A stretch of DNA of 64,000 bases from Psococerastis gibbosa. Its lineage: Eukaryota > Arthropoda > Insecta > Psocodea > Psocidae. The translations under genes were made by a program, and so were the position numbers. Position 1 is the first letter of the stretch. Each line of letters begins with the position of its first letter. Of this stretch, positions 29,701-40,440 are shown one piece after another. The stretch covers positions 4,588,001 to 4,652,000 of the forward strand of contig OZ020484.1 in assembly GCA_963971405.1 (NCBI GenBank), in the 5' to 3' direction. The notes beneath the pieces are model-generated. The model was not told the origin of the DNA. It made no database searches and worked only from the letters and a program-made list of their open reading frames with translations.

Positions 29701-30191
29701 TACCCAAAACACAAGCAGTTTTATGAAACTCCGTTTTCGACGTAAGTTGCGAGTCATGTTGCATTTGTCAATTTGCAAGTAATTGCAAATCATTCGTGAT
29801 TATTCCGGTATCTGTTATTTTGAACATAGTTTATGACTTTATAAATGCTCACTTATTTGTGAATGTACACGTCTAACTGAAACATTGTGGAGCTTTCTTC
29901 TATATCTTGTCATTGGGATAATATTATAAAAATGGTTATTTTAATACTGCAGTATTCCTTACCCAGACATTTCAAAGGATGGTGGGCATGGCCCTTAATC
30001 CCCTTCTTTCTTCTTACAGAGCTTCGCGTAAATTTGGAGTTACTTCCAAGAGCCATGGTAAAGGCGAGGACAGGCAGCTCGTATTGTCCCGTAAGCAGAG
30101 CCTGATGGACATTGCCAGACAGCTGTTTGAAGAAGGTGGGGAAAATGAGAAGTATACATTGCTGGAGCCGGGAGAGCCGTTGCCAGACTAA
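23626..30191 (+). CDS. NKRF-like protein: XTBD, dsRBD, G-patch, R3H (six exons)
   Basis: Exons 23626-23792, 25304-25437, 26330-26477, 28679-28838, 29080-29426 and 30020-30191 join in phase to 1128 bp, 375 residues. Residues 1-80 match the XRN2-binding XTBD fold (HWDLRKKFMLAH, FTNIEFLGCRYPDETMIKVA). A dsRNA-binding segment (CNVSIDGNMLCEAVAMSGKE) covers about 150-203. A G-patch (IGGKLMKMMGWTGGGLGKDA) lies near 234-275. An R3H domain ends SRKQSLMDIARQLFEEG. This domain order is that of NF-kappa-B-repressing factor, a nucleolar XRN2 partner in rRNA processing (known for vertebrates). It is much shorter than human NKRF (about 690), so a further exon could be missing in the linker. The upstream ATG at 23626 is in frame; the overlapping ATG at 23630 is not. 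Confidence 0.85.
23793..25303 (+). other. NKRF-like intron 1
   Basis: It holds an (ATCA)n-linked repeat at about 23884-23945 with relatives near 16555 and 45300, a G20 run at 24314-24333, an A-rich run near 24468-24493 and a TATG-type microsatellite near 24665-24705. No gene is seen. Confidence 0.55.
25304..25437 (+). CDS. NKRF-like exon 2: XTBD C-terminal part
   Basis: It completes Arg and reads YPDETMIKVASLAKGVVEEF and a basic stretch. The preferred donor GTAGAA at 25438 keeps the downstream dsRBD frame. A stronger-looking GTAAGT lies 8 bp later at 25446. Confidence 0.78.
25438..26329 (+). other. NKRF-like intron 2
   Basis: It contains the antisense LINE tail fragment 25672-25930; otherwise unassigned AT-rich sequence. 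Confidence 0.55.
25672..25930 (-). pseudogene. LINE ORF2 C-terminal fragment
   Basis: The minus strand reads IVAEIKRACIRWLGHVERMP, then after small shifts MRWLGDVEVDLATLGVDNW. It is the same LINE family as 56815-57152 in opposite orientation. Only the tail after the RT domain is present. Confidence 0.72.
26330..26477 (+). CDS. NKRF-like exon 3: Ser/Lys-rich linker
   Basis: In the chosen phase it reads LHRRSDASDHSTPAKKKQNI and a Ser/Thr/Asn-rich linker, ending in two bases that pair with exon 4. A second frame is also open across the whole exon (DYTDEVTPRTIRHRLKRN). The donor is GTGCGT at 26478. Confidence 0.65.
27087..27158 (+). tRNA. tRNA-like sequence, possible SINE head
   Basis: The 72 nt fold as a cloverleaf: acceptor GGGCTTG/CAAGCCC (7 bp), 3-bp D stem, anticodon stem ACGCC/GGCGT with a 7-nt loop CCGGTTA, T stem GTGGG/CCCGC. 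Box A TGGTCCAGCGG and box B GGTTCGAATCC both match consensus, and a T7 run follows 2 nt later as a Pol III stop. The loop would give anticodon GGT (Thr), but position 33 is C instead of the near-invariant U. Diverged 3' halves occur at 59400-59445 and 60075-60145, so a tRNA-derived SINE or pseudogene is at least as likely as a working tRNA. Confidence 0.5.
27562..27785 (+). mobile_element. tRNA-derived SINE-1 copy (b), full length
   Basis: It begins with GGCATGTAGAGTAGTGGTAC and has GGTTCGAGTCC (box B). The body includes CCATGCTTCGGAGGGCATGT, GCGGTCCCGGGCC and AACTCCGCTAGGTTG, and it ends in a TATT repeat. It is the reference copy for the seven in this window. Confidence 0.87.
28679..28838 (+). 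CDS. NKRF-like exon 4: dsRNA-binding segment
   Basis: It completes Arg, then reads CDLVPLPTGQVKCNVSIDGN through KEAKALAVATALAKLREQCY, an alpha-beta-beta-beta-alpha dsRBD-like tail. The donor is GTAAGA. Confidence 0.85.
29080..29426 (+). CDS. NKRF-like exon 5: G-patch and start of R3H
   Basis: The G-patch glycines are in place (IGGKLMKMMGW, GGGLGKDAQGI), then RRLGLGVS and the R3H start FEMAVRNYIREWI. The donor is GTAAGT at 29427. Confidence 0.9.
29427..30019 (+). other. NKRF-like intron 5
   Basis: No repeat or ORF recognised. It ends in TTCTTCTTACAG. Confidence 0.6.
30020..30191 (+). CDS. NKRF-like exon 6: R3H end and C-terminus
   Basis: It completes Gln, reads ASRKFGVTSKSHGKGEDRQL, then SRKQSLMDIARQLFEEG and an acidic tail ending PGEPLPD, stop TAA at 30189-30191. 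A possible AATAAA lies at 30677-30682. Confidence 0.88.
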
Positions 30192-31639
30192 CTAACTTCA
30201 AGATTGACATAATGACTGAAAGGTATGTTGTTTGCTGATGAGGGTGCCGGATCTACATGAAAAAACTACTATGCTTTCCCTAATTTAGGGTGCTTTCGAA
30301 GTGCAAGCGATAACTGTCTGTTACTAAATTTAAAGTGAGCGTCATTATATATTCTTGTCCGCTGTTAAGGCAATATGTTGTTAACCAAGGAAGCCCGGAA
30401 ATAATTAATTCCTCGTTCCACATCTGTGAAAGTGCAAACTTACAACGAAAACTTGTATTTTTCATGGATTTTTCGCTAAGACCATTTTCATATCTTTGCG
30501 GCACGAAGAATTAATTAAGTCAAGATTACTCTTAAAAAATGGTAAGGTTCTATACTGCGAACATGATAAACTAACTTAAGGTGATTCCCAATCCCGAGCT
30601 GTAATTTTAATTTCTTAATTGTTTTATTAATCTGTTTGTCAGCCCGGTTACAACGAAGCCGAATTCTCAATATAGGAATAAAGGTCACGTTAAATTATTA
30701 TATTCCACAGTCGTATTTTTGCAGAGGCGATAGATGTAAAATTAGCCAAATCTAGTTTCTAGATTTTTAAATTGTAACTCATACTGTATGTAACATACTG
30801 TATAGCATTGTGCTATTAAATTAACAGCAAGTGCTGCAAATAGTACACAATAACCAATAAAATTTCTTACGCTGGCCCGACGTAAATTGCTCGGACTTAT
30901 AGCAATGTTGTCGCTGCTTAATAAGAACAGTGGTACATATGAAAAAATGCTTTCCAAGTTGAGATAACCAATTCTCACCTTCAGTTGCTGCCAGTCAATA
31001 TTAATTCCCGTAGAGTATTAACTGTTTGTTGTTATGATTGGCTGTTTTAACTTGTAAATTGACAGACTGGTGGACGCTTTATGGACTGACATCGAACGAA
31101 CCCATATAGGTTGATAAATTCTGAAATAGGTACGATATATTGCAGATTAGCGAGGCATCTTTTGTAATATCAATATAAAATAAGAAATAATATTTGTTGT
31201 CTCTGTAGTTGTACGAATTTGGTCGTTCATTCTGCTTAGCAACCAGTGGCTAAGGCGTGATTTATAGAAAACTTAACATAACCTTATCTATAACCGTGGT
31301 CTTAGGAAAGTTAAAACCTGGAAACTTTTTATACGTTGTGGATGGGGTGTACGACATTCCTCGTGAATGATTCCTATGCTAAATATTGTGTTAGCTTTGG
31401 GGTTGGGTTACTTGGGCTATGGTAACGCTTAAGGTTATGGAAAAGGTTATGTTAAGTTTTCTATAAATCAGGTCCTCACCTGGTTAACTTTGAACGTGCG
31501 AGTAAGTAATATATATGAGCGACCAGAATTATTAATTATTATTATTTTTGTTTGAAGTAAAGAGCTTTTTACGGTTTTAGGTCTACTTGACCTTGAACCT
31601 TACGATTGGATTTTCGGACATTATTTGTTTCCACATGAT
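30192..31639. other. Intergenic, 3' of NKRF-like gene
   Basis: It should include the 3'UTR. Apart from an AATAAA at 30677-30682, no feature is recognised. Confidence 0.5.
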
Positions 31640-31735
31640 TTTTTTGGCAAACTGCTACATGTCCTCGATGTCAACCTACACAGGCTACTAGTGATAATAA
31701 ACAAGCTGAGACAAGCTTACCACTGTAGGTGTAAG
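31640..31735 (+). repeat. Dispersed repeat (CCTCGATGTCAACCTACAC family)
   Basis: The sequence GTCCTCGATGTCAACCTACA and GAGACAAGCTTACCA also occurs at 54055-54135, 56190-56370 (inverted) and 58280-58500. No coding capacity; class unknown. Confidence 0.55.
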
Positions 31736-31834
31736 CATGTCCTAAGTCGTTTACGAGACATGCACAACCAGAATCAAATTCTTATCGCTAGTTTGTTGTC
31801 CGCACGTTGAAACACAGGTTGAAATTTAAGCGAC

Positions 31835-32199
31835 TTCGGTGGCAAGGTGGTAGCGTGCTTGTACTTGTATGAGTCTCTACACACCTTGCGGTCGGAGACG
31901 TGTCGTAACTCGACACAAGTACCCATTAGTGTGACTTAGTGAGGCGATTGAAGAGGTTAATTAATTAATTAAAATACATTCATTAAATTGTTTGTGCGCG
32001 ATTTAACCTTTTATAAAAATAAAAATAAAATTAGTGAAAACCGTCTTTATCTTAGGCGAGCTTTAGCCCCGAAGGCTACTCTACAAGCTAACCTACGAGT
32101 TAAGTTATTCGTATCGTATTTAGATTTACAAAATATTTTTCACATTAATAGCATAACATTTTTTCCTTAATAAAAAAAAAAAAAAAAAAAAAAAAAAAC
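31835..32199 (+). mobile_element. Retroposed element with ~30-bp poly(A) tail
   Basis: A tRNA-promoter-like start (TGGCAAGGTGGTAG) is followed by a TTAATTAATTAA tract, then a segment with AGGCGAGCTTTAGCCCC that recurs near 50732, and a long A run at about 32170-32199. Poly(A) indicates retroposition; the head and body may be two elements. Confidence 0.5.
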
Positions 32200-32439
32200 A
32201 GGAAAGTGTGGGCGTCGCCATTGGGAAGCTTTCCCACTTAGGGTCCATTTATAGCAGGCGGTTGTGGGAGCAGGTCTGACGTAAAATAGACATAAGAAAA
32301 GTTTGTAGTTTGTTTATTTACATAGAACGTAGTCTCTTATTTAGAAAAAGTTTCGCAAACACGGAATGAGAAGCTTCTCCTGTTTATTTTACGCCAGACC
32401 CGCTGCCGCCACCGCCTGATATAAAAAGAGTTCAGATCA

Positions 32440-32566
32440 TGGCGATTATAATACCGGTATTTATTTAATCCCCTGGTATTAAAAATGTAAACAATATAAT
32501 TTTATGATGGAAAGTGCTATTCAGGGGATTAAATAAATACCGTTATTATAATCGTCATGATCAGCT
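32440..32566. repeat. MITE, partial GGGCCTACTATGGC family
   Basis: Inverted arms GCGATTATAATACCGGTATT and AATACCGTTATTATAATCGT surround ATTAAAAATGTAAACAATA and GGAAAGTGCTATTCA, the family core. Confidence 0.6.
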
Positions 32567-32689
32567 TGCAGGCTGCTGACGTTGGTGCATGGTTTTCCGA
32601 AATCGTGTACTAGCATCAGCGGGCCTACTATGCCGTTTAGTATTAACATATTCCTGGGGTTAAAAATGTAAACAAAACAATTTTGGATA

Positions 32690-33074
32690 GGCGGGGTTTC
32701 CACCGACCTCTCATTGCAGAATGCACTTACGTTGACGTGGTAGCAGACATTCAAGACTTAGGCGGGGTTTCCACCGACCTCTCATTGTAGAATGCAAATG
32801 ACATTGAATTTTTCTTTTTATAGAAATCTATTAAAATGTTTGTACTTAACATATCCCATGACGCCATTTTTTAATTTTAGTTTGTTTATTGCTTGTGATT
32901 TTACTCTATGATCATTGATCAACTTTAACTATGGCATTGAGTAAAACAAAAATTTCCGTCAATGTCATGTGGATTCTGCAGTGCGAGGTCGGTGGAAACC
33001 CCGCCTAAGCTTTGAATGTCTGCTACCACGTCAACGTAAGTGCATTCTGCAATGAGAGGTCGGTGGAATCGCCA
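32690..33074. mobile_element. TA-targeting palindromic MITE, outer copy, 385 bp
   Basis: It begins GGCGGGGTTTCCACCGACCT, flanked by TA (32688-32689 and 33075-33076). The right end is decayed (GGTCGGTGGAATCGCCA). The arms carry GACGTGGTAGCAGACATTCA. Its centre is the insertion site of the copy at 32761-33005. Confidence 0.8.
32761..33005. mobile_element. Inner nested MITE, 245 bp
   Basis: The ends GGCGGGGTTTCCACCGACCT and GGTCGGTGGAAACCCCGCC are perfect inverted repeats with TA outside. The core TATCCCATGACGCCATTTTT equals that of 22050-22283. Confidence 0.82.
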
Positions 33075-33402
33075 TAGCAATTTCCACTGTAAAATTACCT
33101 TGTTTACATTTTTAATCCCATGATAAGATTAAAAATAATCGCCATTATAGGATCACTGCTCTTTTGATGTTGTCTGTGGTTTTTGCACCAACCCTTTTGC
33201 TGCAATGAAAACATTCTCAGCGTCTGACGCGGCGTCGAACGTCCGTGTGTACCGGAGATGGACATACAGTATAAACATAATATGGACTCGCAACAGCCTA
33301 TCAGTTGGCAGGATTCCCGCTGCCATTTGCATTGTGTCCAAAATTGAAATTTTCTTCATTGTTTCTTATGTATTTTATAAACTTTTGCTTTTTTATGTCA
33401 AA

Positions 33403-33560
33403 TGAGTCCCACACTTGCTACATTTTCTGGCCATGCTTCGGAGGGCATGTAAAGCAGGCGGTCCCGGGCTTTCCTCGTTCAGTGTAAGAGAGAGCTTACA
33501 GCCCTAACTCCGCTAGGCTGGCTTAGTAATAGAACAAAAAAGGCAATATTTATTTATTTA
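33403..33560 (+). mobile_element. SINE-1 copy (c), 5'-truncated
   Basis: It starts at GAGTCCCACACTTGCTA just after box B, then the standard body and TATTTATTTA tail. Confidence 0.8.
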
Positions 33561-33824
33561 ATGATAACTTCAAACATTAAACTAGTAGTGAATCTTGCTT
33601 AAAGTTACAATCTTTTAAAGCATAAGAAATTATTCTTAAAAATGAATCTACAACGGGAAGGCTACCTATGTAAACATTTTTTAAACATTATTTTTAAAAT
33701 TAATTAAAAATGATTACAAATATTTTAAAAAATGAGGTCTACATCGGGAGAGGCTAAGCAAATATGCAAGAAAGGTATTAATGCAAATGGCTGCCTGAAT
33801 CTGAAAATTTGTCACCTATGTTTA

Positions 33825-34222
33825 GCTTATAAGGGCAAACCGGAGTCGCCTATATTCTATTTTCTGTTCAAACTTCAATTTCTCATGAAATATGGAACGC
33901 AGAACAATGAAAAAATGCTGAATGGTAAGAAGAATTTTTTCTCCTAATTTTGATGTATAGTATGTGGCCTTAACTAACCCCTATTCGCCACAGTTGATGA
34001 ACTCCTTCAACTTGAACTCCTGAGTGACCGTTAATTTTTGCGTATCAAGTTCACTAACTATAGCCGATCGGTATTGATGATTGCAACATACTATATATCA
34101 AAATTAGGAGAAAAAATTATTCTTTCCATTCAACATTTTTTCATTGTTCTGCGTTCCATATTTCATGAGAAATTAAAGTTTGCACGGAAATGGAATATCG
34201 GCGACTCCGGTTTGCCCATAAT
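33825..34222. mobile_element. Palindromic MITE with ~200-bp arms, GGCCACAGTTATTGAA family
   Basis: Outer arms GGGCAAACCGGAGTCGCCTA and GGCGACTCCGGTTTGCCC pair, as do TCATGAAATATGGAACGCAG and CTGCGTTCCATATTTCATGA. It is the longest copy of the family here and defines how far the arms extend. Confidence 0.72.
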
Positions 34223-35282
34223 AACAGTTCCAAGTTACGCGTACCGGGCCATGTGAAACTGTATGCAAGTCTGCTGCCGGGGTTACCGTCTATTTATTAT
34301 CTACGATCATGTTAAAGTTTTAACTTTAACTATATCTTATACCTAAAGATATTTACACTAAATTTCTTACTGCAATTTTTATCTCTTCACTTAATGCGGA
34401 TATTTACTTAACCATTTATGATTACGATTAAATATCGTGAAGAGATAGGAAGTCATTACGTGTCGTGACAGCTTGTAAATACGCAAGGTAAACAAGCCAT
34501 TAAAACGTGGGTATATAGGCATTTAACATGCGGCTATCATTCTCACACGACACAGACATCGTCTGCTTTAATCTGTCTCTCAAGGAAAAGCTTGGACGTG
34601 AGTTCGAATCCCGCTCGCATCCCAATTTTTATTGCCTGGGGCCAATTGGTGTTAGTGACGGCCTCATACTATATTTCAAAATGTAGAGGAACATTTCATC
34701 TACGGTAGGCCTACTTCATAACTCGTTAATGGCTATCGCTACGATCGATATTTCCTGTACACAAATTCTGTATTAAAACCTGTATGCAAAACCTGTATTA
34801 CAAATTATAGCATCAATAGAGGCTAAGGTGAAGGACGATGAATGGTAACATACTGTAATATACAAAATAATTTAATCTAGCTCTAAAACACAGGACCAAA
34901 AAAAAAAAATGCATGTTGTTAGTGCAGCGTCCATTGCCAAAGATATGGTTGCATACTTCTTTCCTCTTACCTCAATACCTACTTTACTAAGTCTTCCAGA
35001 TTCGGTTCATTTCGCAGCCTCGTCGTGTGCTTTAAAATATGCTTATTGTATACAAATTTGTTGGACCCTATTACTGCTGTTTCTCAGAAATCTGGATTTA
35101 AGATCAATAATGACTATACCTTCACATTGAAACCAATATATACAGTATATTCTTAAACCAAATTAAAAAAAACCTAGTACTTGAAGCGCCTAGAGGCCAA
35201 GGGGTGAAGGGACAAAAATAAACATTCGAAATAATTGAGCTTAAGGTTTGTGACTGAATTGAAAATGTGCAGATATACATAA
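34223..35282. other. Intergenic
   Basis: It holds a box-B-like scrap (GAGTTCGAATCCCGCTC, near 34600) and half of a GGCCACAGTTATTGAA-family arm near 34630-34760. No gene. Confidence 0.45.
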
Positions 35283-35501
35283 ATAAAAAAAATAAATAAA
35301 GACTTTTTATTGTTTCTATTACTATGCCAACCTAGCGGAGTTAGAGCTATAAAGCCCTCTCTTACACTCAACTAGGAAGGCCCGGAACCGCCTGCTATAC
35401 ATGTCCTCCGAAGCATGGCCAGAAAATGTAGCCCGTGTGGGACTCGAACCAACAACCGTTCGGGTGAAAGTCAGAGTCCGTACCACTACACTACATGTCC
35501 T
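35283..35501 (-). mobile_element. SINE-1 copy (d), minus strand
   Basis: Reverse complement of the full SINE-1, with box B complement GGACTCGAACC and the AAATAAATAAA tail on the left side. Confidence 0.84.
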
Positions 35502-35999
35502 GACATATACCCCTATTCCATGAATTATACCATGTATTAAGCATTGTCAAAAGAACAGATCCCGATGATCATGTTGGTTTCTAGGATAAAGAGCAGCTGG
35601 AGTAACAGCATGGTGCACTTGACTCCAAAACACAAAGAATGTCACTTGCATCCCTTGGCTTCTAGGAGCTTCAATGGGTCTGCTTTTTAAGTTTGTATGG
35701 TAAAAGATAATTGTACAAGTCACCCGCCAAATATAGGAGATTAGGACGGCAGAATGTAGAATATAGACTAATATCCTTTTATCAGCATTCCTTTGAGTCT
35801 ATTGTCTTTTCCTTTTACCCTCGGTCAGTGGAAACTTTAAAACTACCCCCTACCTCAGAAATATACTCAACTCTTACATGCAGGGCCTATACACTATAGG
35901 CTACAGGGGCATTAATGGAGCCCCCAATTTCAGTTTTTTTTTGTCAAATTACTCATGAAATATCATTAGTAGAGCCATAAAATGAGGTATTGGAAACTA

Positions 36000-36220
36000 G
36001 CAAAATATTCTTCTAACCATTTGATTTACATTTTGTAGCCTTCACTAACACCGATTAGTTACCACAGTTATGGAACTTGATTTGTTACAAATAACGACCA
36101 CTCAGGATGTCAGGTCGAATGAGTTCCAAAACTGGGGCTGATTGGTGTTAGCCACGGCTACCTACTATGCATCAAAATGAAGAGGAACATTTCTTCTACC
36201 TTATGACATCTCAATTATGA
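36000..36220. repeat. Palindromic MITE, GGCCACAGTTATTGAA family
   Basis: The arms CTAACACCGATTAGTTACCA / GGGGCTGATTGGTGTTAGCC and the outer GGAACATTTCTTCTACC sequence match other copies. Confidence 0.6.
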
Positions 36221-36321
36221 CTCTACGATTGAAATATCTTTTTGTGGAAAACAAACAGAAAATATAAATATATATATATATTTATTTATAACGGAAAATC
36301 CGGGGGTCCAATTGCTCTTAA

Positions 36322-36710
36322 AAGGATATGCTACGTAGAAAATTGGCACCCCAAAATTAAATACTTTTCATCTTTTATTTAATTAACTCAGCAAGTTATT
36401 AAAAATTTGGGCTATCTAAGTTGTAGAAAACTAATTCGTGCATAATATAATCGGGTATTTTTACTTTTTGGTTTTGTAGTTCTTCCATAAATCCTAGAAT
36501 ACGTGAAATTTTAGTCCTGTCTGGTATTTATGAAAGAACTAAGGTACCAAAAATGTAACATTTCCTATTATATATGATCCATGAAGTAGTCTTCTACAAC
36601 TTCCATGAGCCAAATCTTTAATGGCTTGCTTTGTTAGTTGAATAAAAAAAATAAAAAGTCAATAAAAACAACAAATGTTGGGGTGCTCATTTTCTATTAA
36701 TTTTGTCCTC
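36322..36710. mobile_element. TTAA-flanked palindromic MITE, 389 bp
   Basis: TTAA at 36318-36321 and 36711-36714. The arms include TGCTACGTAGAAAATTGGCA and AAGTTGTAGAA, with complements near the other end. Confidence 0.8.
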
Positions 36711-38381
36711 TTAACAACAATCAACAATATATAGTACTATTGTATAACACAACTTAACTAAAATTTGCAAATCGTAAACGAAACAAGTAATACTAGGCAG
36801 CCAATCCCAACGAGTCCTTTTTAAGTCAAGGGTCGGCTGCTATTAAATTTCGGCTTGGAAATCAAAAGGGTACATATTTCCAGCTTCCAATTTTCAGTGC
36901 TTTAAAGATATTTACTATAATTTTTTAAGATAACGAAGGTGTGTAATCAATTATCTCCATTTAAACTAACATTGCACATTTCAAACATGTTGGGCGTAAG
37001 CCAAGCCTTGCCAGATAAGACTCTTTGATTTCAACATGATAATGCACTTAGATACAAAATAGATAGCTTTATGTGCATTTTATGGTGGTTCAGACCACTT
37101 AATTGACACTATGTTTTAAACAGGTTAGGGTGAGACTATCACCATTATTGTTCAACGATAATAGTTAATAGCCTAGCTGTATTGGAATAAAATAGAAAAA
37201 AAATCTGTTCAAGATACCAATATTTGATAATATTATTAGTACCACTCACCCGTCACGTCACTCTACACGTTAAAACCATTTTAGGCTACCTCGCTTACAT
37301 GATTAAGCAGTAGACGGGATGATAGGCGGTGGTCGTATTGAAAGTGGACTTCCGAACAACTGCGGTCGACTTCTTCAGTGGAACTACAGTTGCTGCTAAG
37401 CCTCCGAGATACAAACTTTCTTACTTAACGTGTCTGGGCCTAGGACACGTTGAACCAAAACATTGCAGCCTGGATGGCCTTGTTATTGGCGTCTGAAAGA
37501 TCAGTCTAGGACACAGCTCCTTCTAGTCTCGGGCAAACCAGAAACCAATCTTAGAAGTCTACACAGTTCCACTGAAGATGTCGACCGCAGATGTTTACGA
37601 AACGTTGGGAAGTACGCTTTCAGCGTATCATCGCGGATTCTACTGCTTCATCACGTAACTCCGGCCGTGAAAGCCATTGTAATTATACCTCATTAACAGT
37701 TTTTGAAACATGCAGGCGTAATTAATATTTTACAGACAGCAACATTAATGTCATTTTTAACAAGCGTGAATCCATTGGCAAAACATGTGAAAACACAGTG
37801 TTGGAAGTATTGACTTACTAAGCTACCTGCAGTCCGATCAATTTGAATGATGTGCACCCTACTTCTGCTACGTCAAGGACAGTGTACATATTTGAGGTTG
37901 CCCAAACCTGTCAGAAAGCCAAGACTTGCTGGTCAGATGTGAGTTGGCAATTGTGTCGCACGGTTTTTATACGACCTCGCTACGGTAAGGAATACATAGC
38001 GAAGCAAAAATAGAACCTAGTGCACCTGAATTGAGAAACGTATAACCCGAAAAGGTTCGAATTCCCGCAAGATTCCAGCCCTTTTTAAGGAAAAACGGTC
38101 TTGAGGAGCAAAGTAGTATGGTAATACTCAGCTAGGAGACAGTAAGCAACACAAGGTTTAAGTGCATACTGTATAAGCAAACACGTACGCAAAAAATAAG
38201 ATTAAAAAAATCAATGGCCAATAAGGAACAATACAATTATCGTTTAGGTCTGGTCAAAGGATTGTCCGGCGGGTTGGCACCCACCGTTTGCAGGGACGCC
38301 CGATTGCTCTTATTCGTGTTGTGGTCTCAAGAAAATCTCCATCTGTTTGGAGCCTCCTTCCAATTTTGGACAACCAATTAA
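36711..38381. other. Intergenic
   Basis: A segment at about 37300-37700 holds ATGTCGACCGCAGATGTTTA and GGGATGATAGGCGGTGGTCG, whose motifs recur near 46240-46550; it looks like a decayed mobile element. A box-B-like GGTTCGAATTCC lies near 38050. No gene. Confidence 0.45.
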
Positions 38382-38768
38382 GGGTGTAGGTACAGCCCGT
38401 AGGAAAGTGGCAGCCCGAAATTTAATACTTTTTATTTTTTATTTGATTAACTAAGCATGTTATTAAAGATTTGGCTCATCAACGTTGTAGAAGGCTACTT
38501 CACGCATCATATAATAAGGAATTTTTAGTTTTCGAAATTGTAGTTTTTTTTTTATAAAATCGATTATAGCCTACGTAAAAAATTATTGTTGATCAAATAG
38601 TTACATGTTTATGAAAAAACTACAATTTCGGAAATTAAAAATATCTTATAATATGATGCATGAAGTAGTCTTTGATGAGCCAAATCTTTAATAACATGCT
38701 TAGTTAATTAAATAAAAGATAAAAAGTATTAAATTTCGGGCTGCCAATTTCCTACGGGCTGTACACTC
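38382..38768. mobile_element. TTAA-flanked palindromic MITE, 387 bp
   Basis: TTAA at 38378-38381 and 38769-38772. The ends GTACAGCCCGTAGGAAA and TTTCCTACGGGCTGTAC are exact complements. The sequence is related to 7763 and 36322 but with different terminal bases. Confidence 0.82.
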
Positions 38769-40289
38769 TTAAATGCGTGTCTCCCTGGACACGCTATTAA
38801 CTACAAAATTATGAATATTTTCTAATTTTTTTTTACCCTGATTGGTGATTGTAACGAATCTCTCCGACCAAGTTTACTCTATAACGCCTTGTAGACGATG
38901 ATACATACACCTTTGAGTGATGGTAGATTTCATAATGAATCTGATTCACTCACAATTTTGGCTAAAATGGACTTTATTGCAGGGTGTTGCAGTCAAAGAA
39001 GCAAGATACGCCTGGACTCGATTATATTACACTTCTTGATATCCCGATGAACTCAAACCTGAAGGGCATAAGGCCACCATTGCTATGATAAGGGAAAAGC
39101 GTTTTTTTTTTAGTTTCAAGTTTTTTACGTTCCCTTTACGCCCTTCTGGCTTGGATAGTTGACATGTTTTCCAATCGAGTGCCCGATAAAATCCATATAA
39201 GCCGAAATCTTTAAGAAAAAAAGCTTTTTCAAGAATATAAACACCCAGGCACCAGTAGACAAGAGAAAATTTAGTTTAAATAAAAATTCACAACTTGGAA
39301 TTAAAAAAATATATATATATGTGATGTAATATTTCATTGCAGATACAAGTCAAGGGCTCAGTGGAAAATAGTTAAGTTAAAAATAACCAAACGGGCCATC
39401 CGCCATCTACTATATATTATGGTGGCCAGGTGTAGGCCTACTCTCGAATTTTTGTTAGTTTACCGGTATTTGATTTTTGAGAAAAGTTAAAACTACTGTA
39501 CCGGTACTGTATAAAAAAATTACAATTTTCTAAGCCTTAATTTGTAAATTTGAGCACATTCTTTTGGAAAATGATACTAAATTAAAGAATACAGGCCCAA
39601 TTTAGGCGGGAACTACTTTTTTCTATCATTAAAGTGGAGCCCTTTACCTTTAATCTTGTATACTATTCAAAGATATAGTGGGCATTCCCACTCTTCGTAC
39701 TTATATGTACTTTTTTCTTTTTCCAGACAACTGGCTAAAAATTTACCCTGTCATCAACTCATCTGGGCAAGATAAAATTTAATTTCAATAACAAATCCAA
39801 AACTTGAACTTGGAATTTATTTATACTAAACATTAAATAAAAGGTTCAGGAAAACAAATGATGCAATCATTAGATACAAGTACGCCATGCAGTAGCCGGG
39901 GGCGTCAGAACCAGTCGGTAGCGACCCGCCTATTACAACACAGATTGCCATAATCAAGGTCACCGACACGTAGCCGCGGGCCAAATGGTACACACAACTC
40001 TGAGATCAATTTGGAGGGAAACCGAAAATGTTCCATTCACTATACAGCTACGGTAAACATAGAATATTGAAGGCACCAGGGCATAAGAGACACAAGAGCA
40101 GTTTTTTTTACAATATAAAATTTCACAATAAATATTGGTCGTATAAAACATTCTCGATACAAATCGTCTTACGAGGCTCCGCGGACATTTTTTCTTTGTA
40201 CAAAACCAAATTTCTCATAATACGGCGACATAGGGCCATAAATAAAAAAATAGTAGTAGAAGAAACACTCCTCTACATTTCAATAAATA
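38769..40289. other. Intergenic
   Basis: AT-rich, with a small (AT)n tract near 39309. No gene or clear repeat. The UAP1 3'UTR should lie in its right part or just beyond. Confidence 0.45.
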
Positions 40290-40440
40290 GCATGTAGCCG
40301 GCACTAACACCGTTTGGCCACAGTTCTTGAAGGTTAGGCCCGCGCCTTTAAAGGTGTTAGTGTGAGCTACACACAGTTTGTTAAAATGTGGAGGAATATG
40401 TCATCTACTTCTTCTACCAGTAATTTATGGTTCTATGATC
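40290..40440. repeat. MITE fragment, GGCCACAGTTATTGAA family
   Basis: GCCGGCACTAACACCGTTTG, GGCCACAGTTCTTGAA and GGTGTTAGTGTGAGC are partial arms of the family; it is shortened in the centre. Confidence 0.5.

Larger units (their letters stand above)
32615..33151. mobile_element. MITE (GGGCCTACTATGGC family) split by nested MITEs
   Basis: The left half (GGGCCTACTATGCCG to ACAATTTTGGA) and right half (GCAATTTCCACTGTAAAATT to ATCGCCATTATAGG) are the two sides of the family seen intact at 57875-58024. They are separated by the insertion at 32690-33074, with TA on each side. Confidence 0.75.
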
